DNA of 64,000 nt, taken from positions 8,760,276 through 8,824,275 of the forward strand of contig NC_053127.1 of the NCBI RefSeq assembly GCF_010015445.1, read 5' to 3'. The translations under genes were made by a program, and so were the position numbers. The DNA is from Perca fluviatilis. Lineage: Eukaryota; Chordata; Actinopteri; Perciformes; Percidae. Numbering within the stretch: the stretch's first letter is position 1; every line of letters starts with the position of its first letter. The notes under the pieces were generated by a model. That model worked only from the letters and a program-made list of their open reading frames with translations. It made no database searches and had not been told where the DNA came from. Below, one piece after another: positions 36,958 through 48,400 of the stretch.

Positions 36958-38934
36958 ATGTTTAGCTCCATTTTTTGGACAAAACTTCTTTATACAATAC
37001 CGGTCTTCAGGGAATATGGACTCTTCTTCGAAGAAGTCCAAACGAAGGCGGGAGAGACCTTCGTCTCTGAAGACCTCAACCCCCACCATCTTGAGGGAGC
37101 ACCGGACAGAGGGTGAGAGACTTCGAGTGGGGCAAACCCTTCTACCATCATGAAGGGGCACAGGGAAAGGGGGGGGCCCTTTGTCTTGTGCAGAAAACCA
37201 GCCTCTATCACCACGGGGCAGCAGAACGAAGGGATGTGTACTCTTTGTTCATCGTGGGCACCAAACCTTCTACCATCATGAAGGAGAGCAGGCAAAGGGG
37301 CGAGCTCTTTGTCTTCTGAAGATGATGAGCTTCTCCCACCAGCAGCGAGTGTGAGGGCCTTCTTCTTCATCCTCCAAAACAAGCAGCCTTCTACTCAAGG
37401 AAGCAAGCATGGAGGGTGAGAGCCTTCATCGTCATCTTCTGAAGATGACAGCATTGTACCACCGCTGCGAAACTAAGTTTGAGAGCCCTCCTTTTTATCT
37501 CTGAAGGCAAGCAGCCTACTACTCGAAGCGGCAGCAAGCAGGAGGGGTGAGAGCTTCGTCATCTTCTGAGGATGACCAGCGTCTACCTAAGGCTGCAAGG
37601 ACGAGGGAATGTGAGCTCTCTGTTCATCGTGGGCACCAACCTTCTGCCATCATGAAGGAGAGCAAGCAAGGGAAGAGAGCTCTTTGTCTCCCTTCTGAAG
37701 AGGATGAGCCTTCTACCACCAGGCAGCGAGTAAGGGTTTGAGAGCCCGTCCTCTTCATCCTCCGAAGACAAGCACCCTACTACTCAAGCGGCGCAAGCAT
37801 GGAGAGGTGAGAGCTTCGTCGTCATCTTCTGAAGATGACCAGCGTTGTACCACCAGGCTGCAGTACGAAGGGATGTGAGCTCTTTGTTCTTCGTAGGCAC
37901 AAACATGAAAGGAGCGCAGGCGGAAAGGGTGAGAGCCCTTTGTCTTGTGCAGAAAACACGCCTCTACCACCAGTGCAAGAAAGGAGACGGAGATCATTGA
38001 AAGAGAAAAAGCAGCATTTGGAGGAGGAGGGTTTAAAAAGAGAAAGAGAGAGGTGTGAAAAGATGAAGAGAAAGAACCAGGAGAAGGAGAGGAAAATGTT
38101 TAGTCCGCGTTCAAGAATGTACATTTGGTGGCTCAGTTGCAAGATAGACAACATTGCCAGGGACATTCAATCGACCTTTGTGGACTGAAAGCTACCTCCT
38201 CGGGCGTCATGGTAAGAAAGTAAACTTACATTTTGTCACATAAAATGTCATACAGGTATATGTATAGCCTCCTTTTAGATCACAGTAGATCAGTGGTGGA
38301 ACAAGTATTCAATTTCTTCACTGGTAAAAGTTCCAACACCACTATGTAAAAAAAAAAACAACAACTCCATTACAAGTAAAAGTCCTTGATTTAAAGTCCT
38401 AAAAAGTGAAATTATCATTCACTAAATTCATTGAAAGTAAGTAAAAGTAGTCGGAAAACCAGCCCATGTGACTAATACATGCTAATTACATTACATTGAA
38501 CCATTACAATGAAACACACAAGGTGTGTTAATTAGAGGTGTTAGCTAAGATAGCTCTTATCTCACTTATGGCGCCAGGCCAACATGTATTCTTAACAACT
38601 TACAACAAAACAAATCTGTTGACTATTTCCTTTTGGGACGGGTGCGAGTGTACAGCTGGACTCTAGACTTAACCTTTCATATGCTTTTGGTTACAGATCC
38701 CCTCAGAAATCCAGAGAAAATGGCAGAAAAAGAACGGCTGCTTTGACCGGGAGAGGGAGCTGGTCGTGGTACAAACGCAGACAAGAATTTAAGGTGGAGA
38801 GGGAAGAGAGGAAGCAAAGACTGAAGGTAGAGAGGAAGGAAATAAATGCGAAGAAGATGGAGAATATCTCTGAGTTATGGAGCAACTCAGAATACCCAGC
38901 TCTGTTAAATTTTCTACGGACCAATGCCAATCAG
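36958..38934 (+). pseudogene. Unit-3 copy of the Ser/Arg-rich gene, heavily frameshifted
   Basis: Exon A equivalent spans 36958-38211 and exon B equivalent 38697-38934. The intron end and acceptor seen in units 1 and 2 are replaced by an A/T homopolymer-rich stretch at about 36830-36925, so the 3' splice site is missing. The exon carries dozens of one-base losses, many in short homopolymers (for example CCC to CC in the GAGAGCCC words), and no long frame remains until about 37835. From 38040 on it matches the others closely. Confidence 0.6.
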
Positions 38935-39500
38935 GTCACATATATATATAAATTAAGATAAAAGTAGAGCAATCAGAAAAATGGCACCAAATAGAGAGAG
39001 GTAATTGAGGGAGACGGCAAACATTTCAGATTTGACAAAATAGAAGTAAAGAAAAGTAAAATATTTTTTTAAACATTAGCAACCACCATCAAATATCCTT
39101 GTAAACCACATGATAACAACCCTAGATGTTGGCTTTAATTTAGTTATACAGTCAAAGAGCATTGTGCCAATAACAGTGTCCTAACTTAGCCACCCGACCC
39201 AATCTAATTCATCCTAACCTAGGCTAATTTAACCAAGGTTAGCCCAACACCTATCCTAATTTAGCTTTGGTTAGGCTCTGGCAGAGACCTTAGGGTTAGG
39301 GTTAGACCCTAAAGACAGTAGAAAGAAGAAAGTAAGGCAAGAATAGGTTGAAAATAGTAATAAAAACTTATAAAAAAACCAGTAGAAAGAAGGAAGGCAA
39401 CACTAGGGCGACAAAAGTGAAAAATTCAAATAGCCTAAGTGACAAACTTTGTAAATTAGCAGAATAAAACTTTGGAAAAAAGAGACAAAAACTTTGAAGA

Positions 39501-39688
39501 AGGGCTCCCGGTTAGCTCAGTTGGTAGAGCGGGCGCAATATATGAGAGGTTTACCTCCTCGACGCAGCAGGTCTGGGTTTGACCCCGACCTGTGGGCCCT
39601 TTGCTGCATGTCATTCTCCTCTTTCATGTCTTCAGCTGTCCTGTAGAAATAAAGGCTGAAAATGGCAAAAAAATCATCTTTAAAAAAT
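39501..39688 (+). mobile_element. tRNA-derived SINE, unit 3
   Basis: The same insertion as in units 1 and 2, flanked by AACTTTGAAGA at 39490-39500 and 39689-39699. Confidence 0.85.
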
Positions 39689-40009
39689 AACTTTGAAGAT
39701 AAAAAGACAGTAGAAAAAAGTAAGGAAGAAAGGCAAGAATAGGTCAGAACGAGCGACAAAACCTTCAAAAAAAAAAAAAAAAAAGGTGACAAACTTCAGA
39801 AACAGCAACAAAATCTTTTAAAAAAGCGACAAACTTGGAAAAAAAAGACAGTAGAAGTAAGTACAGTCTTAAAACTGAAAAACATTTCAAAAAATGTCAC
39901 GTACCCCCTGCAATTCTCCAAAATACCCCTAGGGGTACACGTACCCCCATTTGAGAAACACTGGATTAGATCAATGGCTCACAGGTGGAGTGGGTCCTGA
40001 GTCCCGAGG

Positions 40010-40590
40010 AGACTTAATAATAGATTTAATAATAGATTTTATTTGTAATGCACTTTACATTTGGAGTAAAACTCAAAGTGCTACAGTTAAAATCGTAAAA
40101 GCACGGTAAAAACATCAATATAAAATACAAATAGACTTGCAGGGTTAATTAAAACTCATAAGTTCTGCTAAATAGAAATGTTTTTAGTCGTTTTTTTAAA
40201 AGTCTCAATAGTTTGAGGTGCCCTCCGATGGTCGAGTAAGGCATTCCAGATCGGAGGAGCAGCAGAACAGAAAGCCCGATCGCCCACGGTGCTGAGCTTA
40301 GTCCTGGGGAGGAGGAGGCGGTTTGAGTTTGTTGAACTGAGGGAATCGAGTTGTAGTTAGAGAGGTGAGTAGTTCTTTCAGATGGGGGGGATTTCCATAG
40401 ATGCACTGGTGGGTAAGGATTATATTTAATCGTGGCAGAACCAGTTTTTCAGCCTCTAATAAGGTGAGTACCCCCAGGAGGCTGCAGGAGCCTCTGTTCC
40501 AGCCCCCCCCCCTGCTGCTCAGTGCTCCTTTGTTTGGTTTGTGCTTCATGATGAAGATGAGAACAGGTAAGCAGCCCAACCCATTTTAAC
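40010..40590 (-). mobile_element. L2-like LINE 3' fragment, unit 3
   Basis: Same fragment as in unit 1; the 85-residue terminal reading frame at 40149-40406 differs from it by one residue. Confidence 0.65.
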
Positions 40591-40886
40591 ATTTCATTGC
40601 ATTGATTCAGATGTAGATTGTATTCATCTTTTGTTTAGAAGTTTTTTTTTATCATAAGGAGCTTTCTATACTTACATTTTAACTTAAAGTAGCAATACCA
40701 CAGTGTAAAAATTCTCCATTAGAAGTAAAATGATTCATTATAAACAAAATTGACAATATATGATACCTTATGAAAGTGAATTATTATTGCAGATGGTGAG
40801 TAAGCAGCATTGTATTGTTGTAGCTAGTCGACAGGTAGCTCATGTCACACCCCGGGCCTGCCATGACTTCTGCACGGTGACAGTCT

Positions 40887-41072
<186 letters not shown>

Positions 41073-41116
41073 TTTTGTTTACTGGAAGATATGGTTTTAT
41101 TTTTTACATGTCACAG

Positions 41117-41206
41117 AGTGAACACACCCCTGTTAATCTCACACCAGGGAATGCACTCACCCTTACTGTATCCCGCTCCATCATCTGCCTTCAGATGCCA
41201 GTCTGA
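41117..41206 (+). other. Candidate last coding exon of the unit gene, unit 3
   Basis: Shorter and diverged at its start (SEHTPVNLTPGNALTLTVS), but it again ends SIICLQMPV and TGA. In unit 3 exon B ends in phase 0 at CAG|GT, which is the phase this frame needs. Confidence 0.35.
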
Positions 41207-41439
41207 CGTTCCTCTCCCTGCTGGATTGTTGCTGACCACTGAGTATGCTTTTTCACCAGCCTTCGAGATGTGGATCTGGTCTAGTTTCTTGTTGTTGTAC
41301 TTCCCTGTCTGCTCCGCTCCCTGACGGGACTAACTGGAAGATCTCTGTTCTCAGAATCACCCCCCTTCAGAGTCCTCTGCTGCAATCGCCACGCCACGCA
41401 CTGGAACAGCAAGTCTGCAGACCCAATGAGGAACACAGC

Positions 41440-42144
41440 CCAGCACCCCCCTCTGGCAGTCCAGCCATCTTCAGACCCAGCACCCCCCTCTGCCAGTCCA
41501 GACATCTTCAGACCCAGCACCCCCTCTGGCAGTCCAGACATCTTCCGACCCAGCACCCCGCTGCCAGTCCAGCCATCTTCAGACCCAGCACCCCCGCTGC
41601 CAGTCCAGCCATCTTCAGACCCAGCACCCCCACTGCCAGTCCAGCCATCTTCAGACCCAGCACCACCACTGCCAGCCCAGCCATCTTCGGACCCAGCACC
41701 CCCACTGCCAGTCCAGCCATCTTCAGACCCAGCACCCCCACTGCCAGTCCAGCCATCTTCAGACCCAGCACCCCCACTGCCAGTCCAGCCATCTTCGGAC
41801 CCAGCACCCCCACTGCCAGTCCAGCCATCTTCGGACCCAGCACCCCACTGCCAGTCCAGCCATCTTCAGACCAGCACCCCCACTGCCAGTCCAGACATCT
41901 TCGGACCCAGCACCCCCACTGCCAGTCCAGCCATCTTCGGACCCAGCACCCCCACTGCCAGTCCAGCCATCTTCGGACCCAGCACCCCCTCTGCCAGTCC
42001 AGCCATCTTCGGACCCAGCACCCCCACTGCCAGTCCAGCCATCTTCGGACCCAGCACCCCCTCTGCCAGTCCAGCCATCTTCGGACCCAGCACCCCCACT
42101 GCCAGTCCAGCCATCTTCAGACCCAGCACCCCCACTGCCAGCCC
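41440..42144 (+). repeat. 36-bp minisatellite, unit 3 (about 20 copies)
   Basis: Same period; AATAAA at 42159-42164. Many periods carry TTCGGACCC where unit 1 mostly has TTCAGACCC, so the array has been homogenised separately. Confidence 0.9.
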
Positions 42145-43231
42145 ACACTCACAGCTTCAATAAAATCAGATTCTTTACCACCTACTCCTAAAAAGTAATG
42201 TTTTTCCTCAAATTTGGAGAGAAGCTGCATCTGCTTTATCATGGATAGCAAATGATGTATGAAGAAGAAGGCTGGAGAAGAAGATAAAGAGGTAATTAGT
42301 CCTGACATCATCCTTAAAGACATCCAGGTTCTGTATCATCCACCCAGTTTGGCCCTGACTGATCTATAGAGACAGACCAGTGTTTTACTCAAAGAAACGT
42401 GACAAAAATTCAGTTTCTAAGTTAACTGTAACTTTTTTGAAGTAACTATACCAACAACTGGGAATTGTATTCTGTTTTTGGGACACTAAATATAAATAAG
42501 GTCCCTTTGGGAGCTCAGTAGTGAATATGGGACAAAATAAACATCTGGAAAATCTTCAAGAAGATATCTGAAGCAGATGATGGTGGAACAAAAGCAAGAA
42601 ACAAAAATCAACATTAAACAAATATTAAAGTGATAATCCAAAGATGTTTTGTTGTGCATTTTGCGTCACCATGTGGTCACATCATTATTTGGTTCACGCT
42701 CAGTGTTTTTACAGATAAATATGATTCTTCTTCTGTGTTTGTACTGAGTTGCATCCAGTTTACTCATATAAATAACAGTAGCAATGAAGCTGAATCACCT
42801 CAGAATTAAATATTAAAGTATAAGCAGCATTGTAATGTTGTAGCTAGATGGAACAAATGCTAATGAGTTATTTTTGGTAGTTTAATCAATATTAATGCAT
42901 CATATTTCATAAAAATATAATGTCATTTGTATGTGAAACATTAAAGGCCAAACTGGTGTTTTCACTATAATTGACATCTCCCTCATCGTTCTGTTGGAAA
43001 CTTAGCCAGTTATTTTTAGTGCGTAAAGTCTGGTGATGTCAATGAATTTTAAAGCATAGCTCCATTCAACTTTGCACACAAAATGTGAGATTAGCTTCTA
43101 AAATATGATGTATTACAGAATATAACAATTAGTCAATTAATCAATGCAACTGATTCACAGAAAATGAATTTGTAACTATTTTGATAGTTGTTGAAGTCAT
43201 TTATTAGGCATAAATGCCATGTCAACATGTC

Positions 43232-43239
43232 ATGGTTCT
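43232..43239. other. Empty target site of the TIR element, unit 3
   Basis: A single ATGGTTCT joins the sequences that flank the element in unit 1 (TGTC on the left, ACCTTTACAG on the right), with no footprint. Confidence 0.85.
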
Positions 43240-43607
43240 ACCTTTACAGCTTTTAATTAGACTATTTTAATAATCTTCATTTATTTGGAATGATTTTGAG
43301 GATTAAACTGGCAGTTTGACAAAATAAGCATTGCATAGTGTCAGTGTGGGCTCTGGGTAATTGTGAATTCCAAACTATACAAATTAAACACACATGTTCA
43401 AAGATGATAAATGAACAATAAGTCATTACGTAGTGACAAACGAAAGCAAGTTTATTCTGACCGAAAAAGTTAAGCGTTAGCTTAATAGAGCTATGACTTT
43501 TCATTCATTATTTAGTACAGTTCCCTTTAGATTACACGCTGAGAATGAAAGAAGTAAACAAAAAAGTATGTATGTCATAAGCTAAATACCCCCAAAAGTC
43601 TGGATAT

Positions 43608-43986
43608 GCAACCCGATCTCACTCAAAAGCGTACAAATAACACGGGTTTCTACCGTGCAATGTGTACGAGAAAGTGAAATTCTACGTGCATTACATACGC
43701 GGAGCGCTCCAATTGAAGTCATGGGGACCGGTGCGTTTTATATGCACGCAGCTCGCGTTACCACGTTGTGTGTTATCGCGAGAACAGCATCACACACAAA
43801 AACATAGATATGGTTGGGTTTAGAGAAAGAATGCAGGGAAAGGCTTTAATAACACAAGAAAATCACAAAAACACACTAATAAACGGTTGGGTTTAGGGAA
43901 GAAACATTGGGAAAGGCTTACACATTGCACGTATTTCACAGGTGGAAACCCGTGGTATTTGTACGCTTTTCAGTGAGACTGGGCTG
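43608..43986. mobile_element. Foldback MITE with about 50-bp TIRs
   Basis: The ends are inverted copies containing TCTCACT.AAAAGCGTACAAAT, and the similarity continues through an ACGGGTTTC block and TGCAATGTGTA. GGATAT is repeated on both sides (43602-43607 and 43987-43992), a plausible target duplication. No coding sequence. It lies 280 bases to the right of the triplicated array. Confidence 0.75.
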
Positions 43987-45303
43987 GGATATACTTGTGC
44001 AAAGACTTTAAAAAGTCTCCGAAAAGTCACTGTCTTCCAGGCCAGATTACTAAACTTCTAGAAGTGCTAACGTTACAAAGACACCAAACATATTGCCTGA
44101 AAGCTGGAGCTATATGGCTACAAGCTACACACAAGACATGAAGCTGGGTTTAAAGGTCAACAAATACACTGTAATTCCATGATGGATGAAGTATATATAT
44201 ATATATATATATATATGAAGTATTTTTTTCGTCGCAGGCGACAGCGCCGACCTGATAGTTAGGGAAATGCACTTAGTTACATTCCAGCACTGCCAGTGGG
44301 GGTCAGTAGCCTGACATGGTCAGATTCTAGTCAGATTGAGAACTTCCTGACCTCGAATTTTGTGGGCAGGGCTAAATTCGGCTGGCATCCAGGTTAGGGG
44401 TCAGCTGTACCAAAGTACAAATTCCCTCAACGTGATTGGATGACATTATGCAGGTGTGTGCAGGTGCGCCTTCTAGTGGACAAATATGTAAATATCAGAA
44501 GATGGCAATGAATTCAGGGTCTCTCCCAAGTGGTCAAACTATTTTGTGAGCACTACTGAGGACCCCCTAGGGGTCCCAGACCCCCTGTTGAAGATCTCTG
44601 CGTCTACATCATCACCAAAACCAGAGACGGTATAGTGCAGTGGTCTTCACTATTTTATTCATGAGAGCAACACTGGCAGGACAAAGTCAACAGGGGAGCC
44701 ACTTTTACCGCAAAGTATCAAAAGTTACACCCAGTCATAGATAGAATGTATGTCTGCTTATCAGTCTGTGTCATCCCTGAACATACAGCCATTTCTTTCT
44801 ACATTAGCCCATCATGTATCTAACCATCCAAGAGCACATTCGGCGTCAAGAGGTGGAAAGACCTCCCAAACTGGCAACTCCGCAGTGAGTCAGTGATATG
44901 GATGGAAAGGCAGAGCAAGTTGAAATATCTAGTCTATATTTCCATCTTGTAATGCCACTAGGTTTTTTTATTTATTTATTTTAAATATAAATGATTTGTT
45001 ATAGTGCAGATATAGTGTTATGTATGTATGGCTTACGTGCTTAGTGTCACAAATTATTTTCCAAAAAAAGGGGGGTAGTAGGGGTAGGGTAGCACAGGTG
45101 GTTTAGCAGGTTCATAATTAATTAAGGACATTGTATGGGGAATTTGGGACCCTAAACTGCACGTATACCACATCTGTACTGCATGATATCACCGTATTAT
45201 TTACTGCCAGTCACACGAGCCACAAATTAAAGCTTGGCAAAACCTCAGGAGGCTCGCGAGCCGCGCAATCTTTGCCAAAACCAAACACCAGGGAAGACGC
45301 TGA
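43987..45303. other. Intergenic region upstream of styxl1
   Basis: No supported gene. It includes a (TA)n tract at 44192-44216, a hAT-like terminus at about 44560-44601 ending GTTGAAGATCTCTG, and a hAT-like start near 44638 (CAGTGGTCTTCAC). An AGTT/AGCT tetranucleotide run lies just downstream at about 45357-45396. Confidence 0.5.
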
Positions 45304-45316
45304 GTTGCTTGGCAAC
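45304..45316. promoter_or_regulatory. RFX X-box-like motif upstream of styxl1
   Basis: GTTGCTTGGCAAC is an imperfect palindrome close to the RFX X-box consensus, in a GC-richer stretch 161 bases before the styxl1 start codon. A regulatory role is inferred from position and motif only. Confidence 0.4.
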
Positions 45317-45476
45317 CGAAGTGAAACAAACAGCAAACGTGCTCTTTGAAAACAACGTAGCTAGTTAGTTAGTTAGTTAGTTAGCTAGCTAGCTAGACAA
45401 GGCGGTCATTTGTAAGCTTTTGTGTTTTCCCTACAGGTCAGGCTAATTCCAGTGTTGCTAATTGTTTCTTCCTGTG

Positions 45477-48400
45477 ATGGCTGACATCCTGATGTGTGAG
45501 CCGTTTGAGCTCTACAACCTTCTGAACCGGTGCGGCCGCGTGTCGAGGCTGGCCGAGATCAACTACCTCTGTGTGGTCGGTAAGAGATGGCCATAGATAT
45601 AGACACATATATCTATGAGAGATGGCCTGCTACGTTAGCTAGCTAGCTCAGTTGTTAATGCTGGAGCCAATGTGACAACTTGCTGTGAGTTGAGAATTCA
45701 ATTACGTTGTAACTTAATTGTACATTGTGTATGTCTCTTTTCTAGATGCTCGTGAAACCCAAGATTACAGAATGAGTCACATCATAACAGCTAAACATGT
45801 CAAAACGGTACAGTTGTCATTGTAGCCACAGTGTTGTGAGTCCTGCCTGTTTTTCCAATCAGTCTGGGACTGATGGGTGCAATTAGGCGTAAATGGGAAG
45901 ACGTGTGGCTGTTATAAAATGCCGTCCTTTGGAAATGGTTCGTATAAACATTAGCATTATCACTCATAGATTGTTGTTCAGTAATAGTGTCCACTACAAC
46001 AGAAAGTAATTTAAATCGAAAGCAGCTCGCATTGTAAGGGAAACTACAGACTTCGTAGTGCATGGACAATTATATGCTACTGGCAACCTTTTATTTTTTG
46101 TTATTTTGGTTTTTTTAATTAATATACTTTATTTAATCAGAAAGACAAATTGAGATCTTATTTTTTACAAGTAAGACCTGAGTACAGAAAAAAATAAAAA
46201 ATAAATGATAATGGAAATGACAGAAATATAATAGCAAAGCTTTTAATATGAATGTATACAGACAACATGACACATTATAAATAAATGCATTCTAAAATAT
46301 CCTTGGCATAGAAAGGAATAAAATATAAGCATATTCTCTAAAACAGTCACACCTATGTGATTAACATTTCAGATTTCTAAAATATCCAAAAGGTATAAGT
46401 GAATTGATTTTAAGGAGGTGAGGATTTTGTTTCAGGAGTCAGGCGCACTAACTAAATTCACTTTTCAGACTGAGCTTGTGAAAGATGAAGTGAAAGCCAT
46501 TCCTGAGAACGGGTGCTATAAGTAAAATGTCTTAGGCACACTGAATTGTATGTTGGTGGGTGTTCAGGGTGGGGGCTTGTGTGTCACTACCTGTTACGCC
46601 CCTCTTTTTTTTTTCTATATACATGTTCTAAAAGTTCAAAAAACAACTTAAAAAGGAGCAAGGGGAGCTACAATGAAAAGGAATTTGTCTTAGTTTATTG
46701 TAAAGAACAGTGTTACTCTTTAAATGTGTGTTACTAAAGAAATAACATCCTAATGTATACATGTTTAGCATACAACAAAAAAACAGTATACAACTAATTA
46801 TATTGACATGGAATTAATAACCAGGTTTTTTAGACTGCAGAAAGTAATACAGTTTAATAAAATGTTAAGATTAAATCTTTTGCACAAGAAATGTAGTGGC
46901 TAAAAATAGGAGTGCTCTTAAAAGGTGTAATATTGATGAAAAGAGATATCCATACTGCTTTTATTTGTGATTAGGGGACTTTATTTTAATGCAAATATGA
47001 TCTTTTTCTCCAAGTCATCTTGTTGTGCGTAATTAGATGGATGTTTGTTCTGCATAAAAGTATCGAAGAAGTCAAGAGATTGTTACAACAAACAAACTAA
47101 AAGACAGCTTGGATTCCTAGTTCCTTAATTTTCTAGGATTATTTTGTTGCGTCAAATATAAAAACTTTCTGGGCGACTCTTTCCAGGATTCAGAGGGCAC
47201 GCTCCTCCTGCCAGAGGCTGTGGAGGTTGACAGTATGCAGCACGTGGTGGTCTATGACAGCAACACAAGCTGTTTACAGGAACAAGGTAATTGGCTATTC
47301 AGGACACTTTTCTTAGAGTAGCACAGGGGCATATGAAGTGTTAAAAAGCCTGTATTTTCCACTAGTCCCCTGAACTGCTCTGGCAGAGGGAAGTTAGTAC
47401 AGTTTAGACCAGAGATCTCCAACAGGGGGTCCACAGAGTCACTGCAGGGGGGGGGGGCCTCCAAATTATTGTTAATTTTTTTTCTTTCAAAAATGTAAAT
47501 GTTTTAACATGAATCCAACATACTATTAGCACATATAAATCCTCATTGATGATAGGCTCACTGGCCTATAAGGTAGTCACTAAGTTAGCCATCCACAGAT
47601 CCAGTTCATCCTGAGGATTCACTGTGCCACATGTATGTGTAACATTAAAAGATGATTTAGAAAATCATGCCAAAAATTATTATTTTAATAGCTTAGTATT
47701 CTATGCAAAAAAGGTATACGTACAAAGGCTTTAGGCCGCTCTACACATTATTGTAGGCCTCGTCTAATATGCAACTTCATTTTATACAATATGTTGTAGG
47801 GGGTCCCTGCTTCATCTCTTTTTCAGTTAAGGGGTCCTTGGTTTAAAAAATGTTGAAGACCCCTGTTTTAGACAATGCTCCCAATATGCATTTCAGCCAC
47901 AAATGTGTAAATTGATGTTTATCAGTTGGCTTCTGACTGTGATTGCAGGCAGAGCCGTTGAATGTGCCCAGGCCTTAGCTAAAGCTAGCATCTGTCCAGT
48001 TCACGTAGTGAGAGGAGGCTTTCAGGAGTTCTCAGCCTTGTACCCTTTTTTAAGGACTGAGAAAATCCTGTACACCATCATGGTAAGACAAAACACATAC
48101 ACCTGGGGGCAAGTTCATACACTCATATTTAAGTCTGTGGAGGTTGATCTCAATCATCCAGGTGGTGCAAATCTCTGAACTGGACGTAAATCGGTGTCTG
48201 GTCATTAAGTCCAGTGACTTGGATTAAACTTTGTCCAGATGTTTACAACTGAAAACGCAATCCTTGTTTGTTCCACTGGGCCGACCTGTCAGAGTATCGA
48301 TAGTTTAGCTCTTGGTTAGTAACCAACAGAGGCACACAACTTTTAACATGCCGTAGAATCATATTTAAACAGAGTCAGCAGCAGGATAATGGGCTTACAA

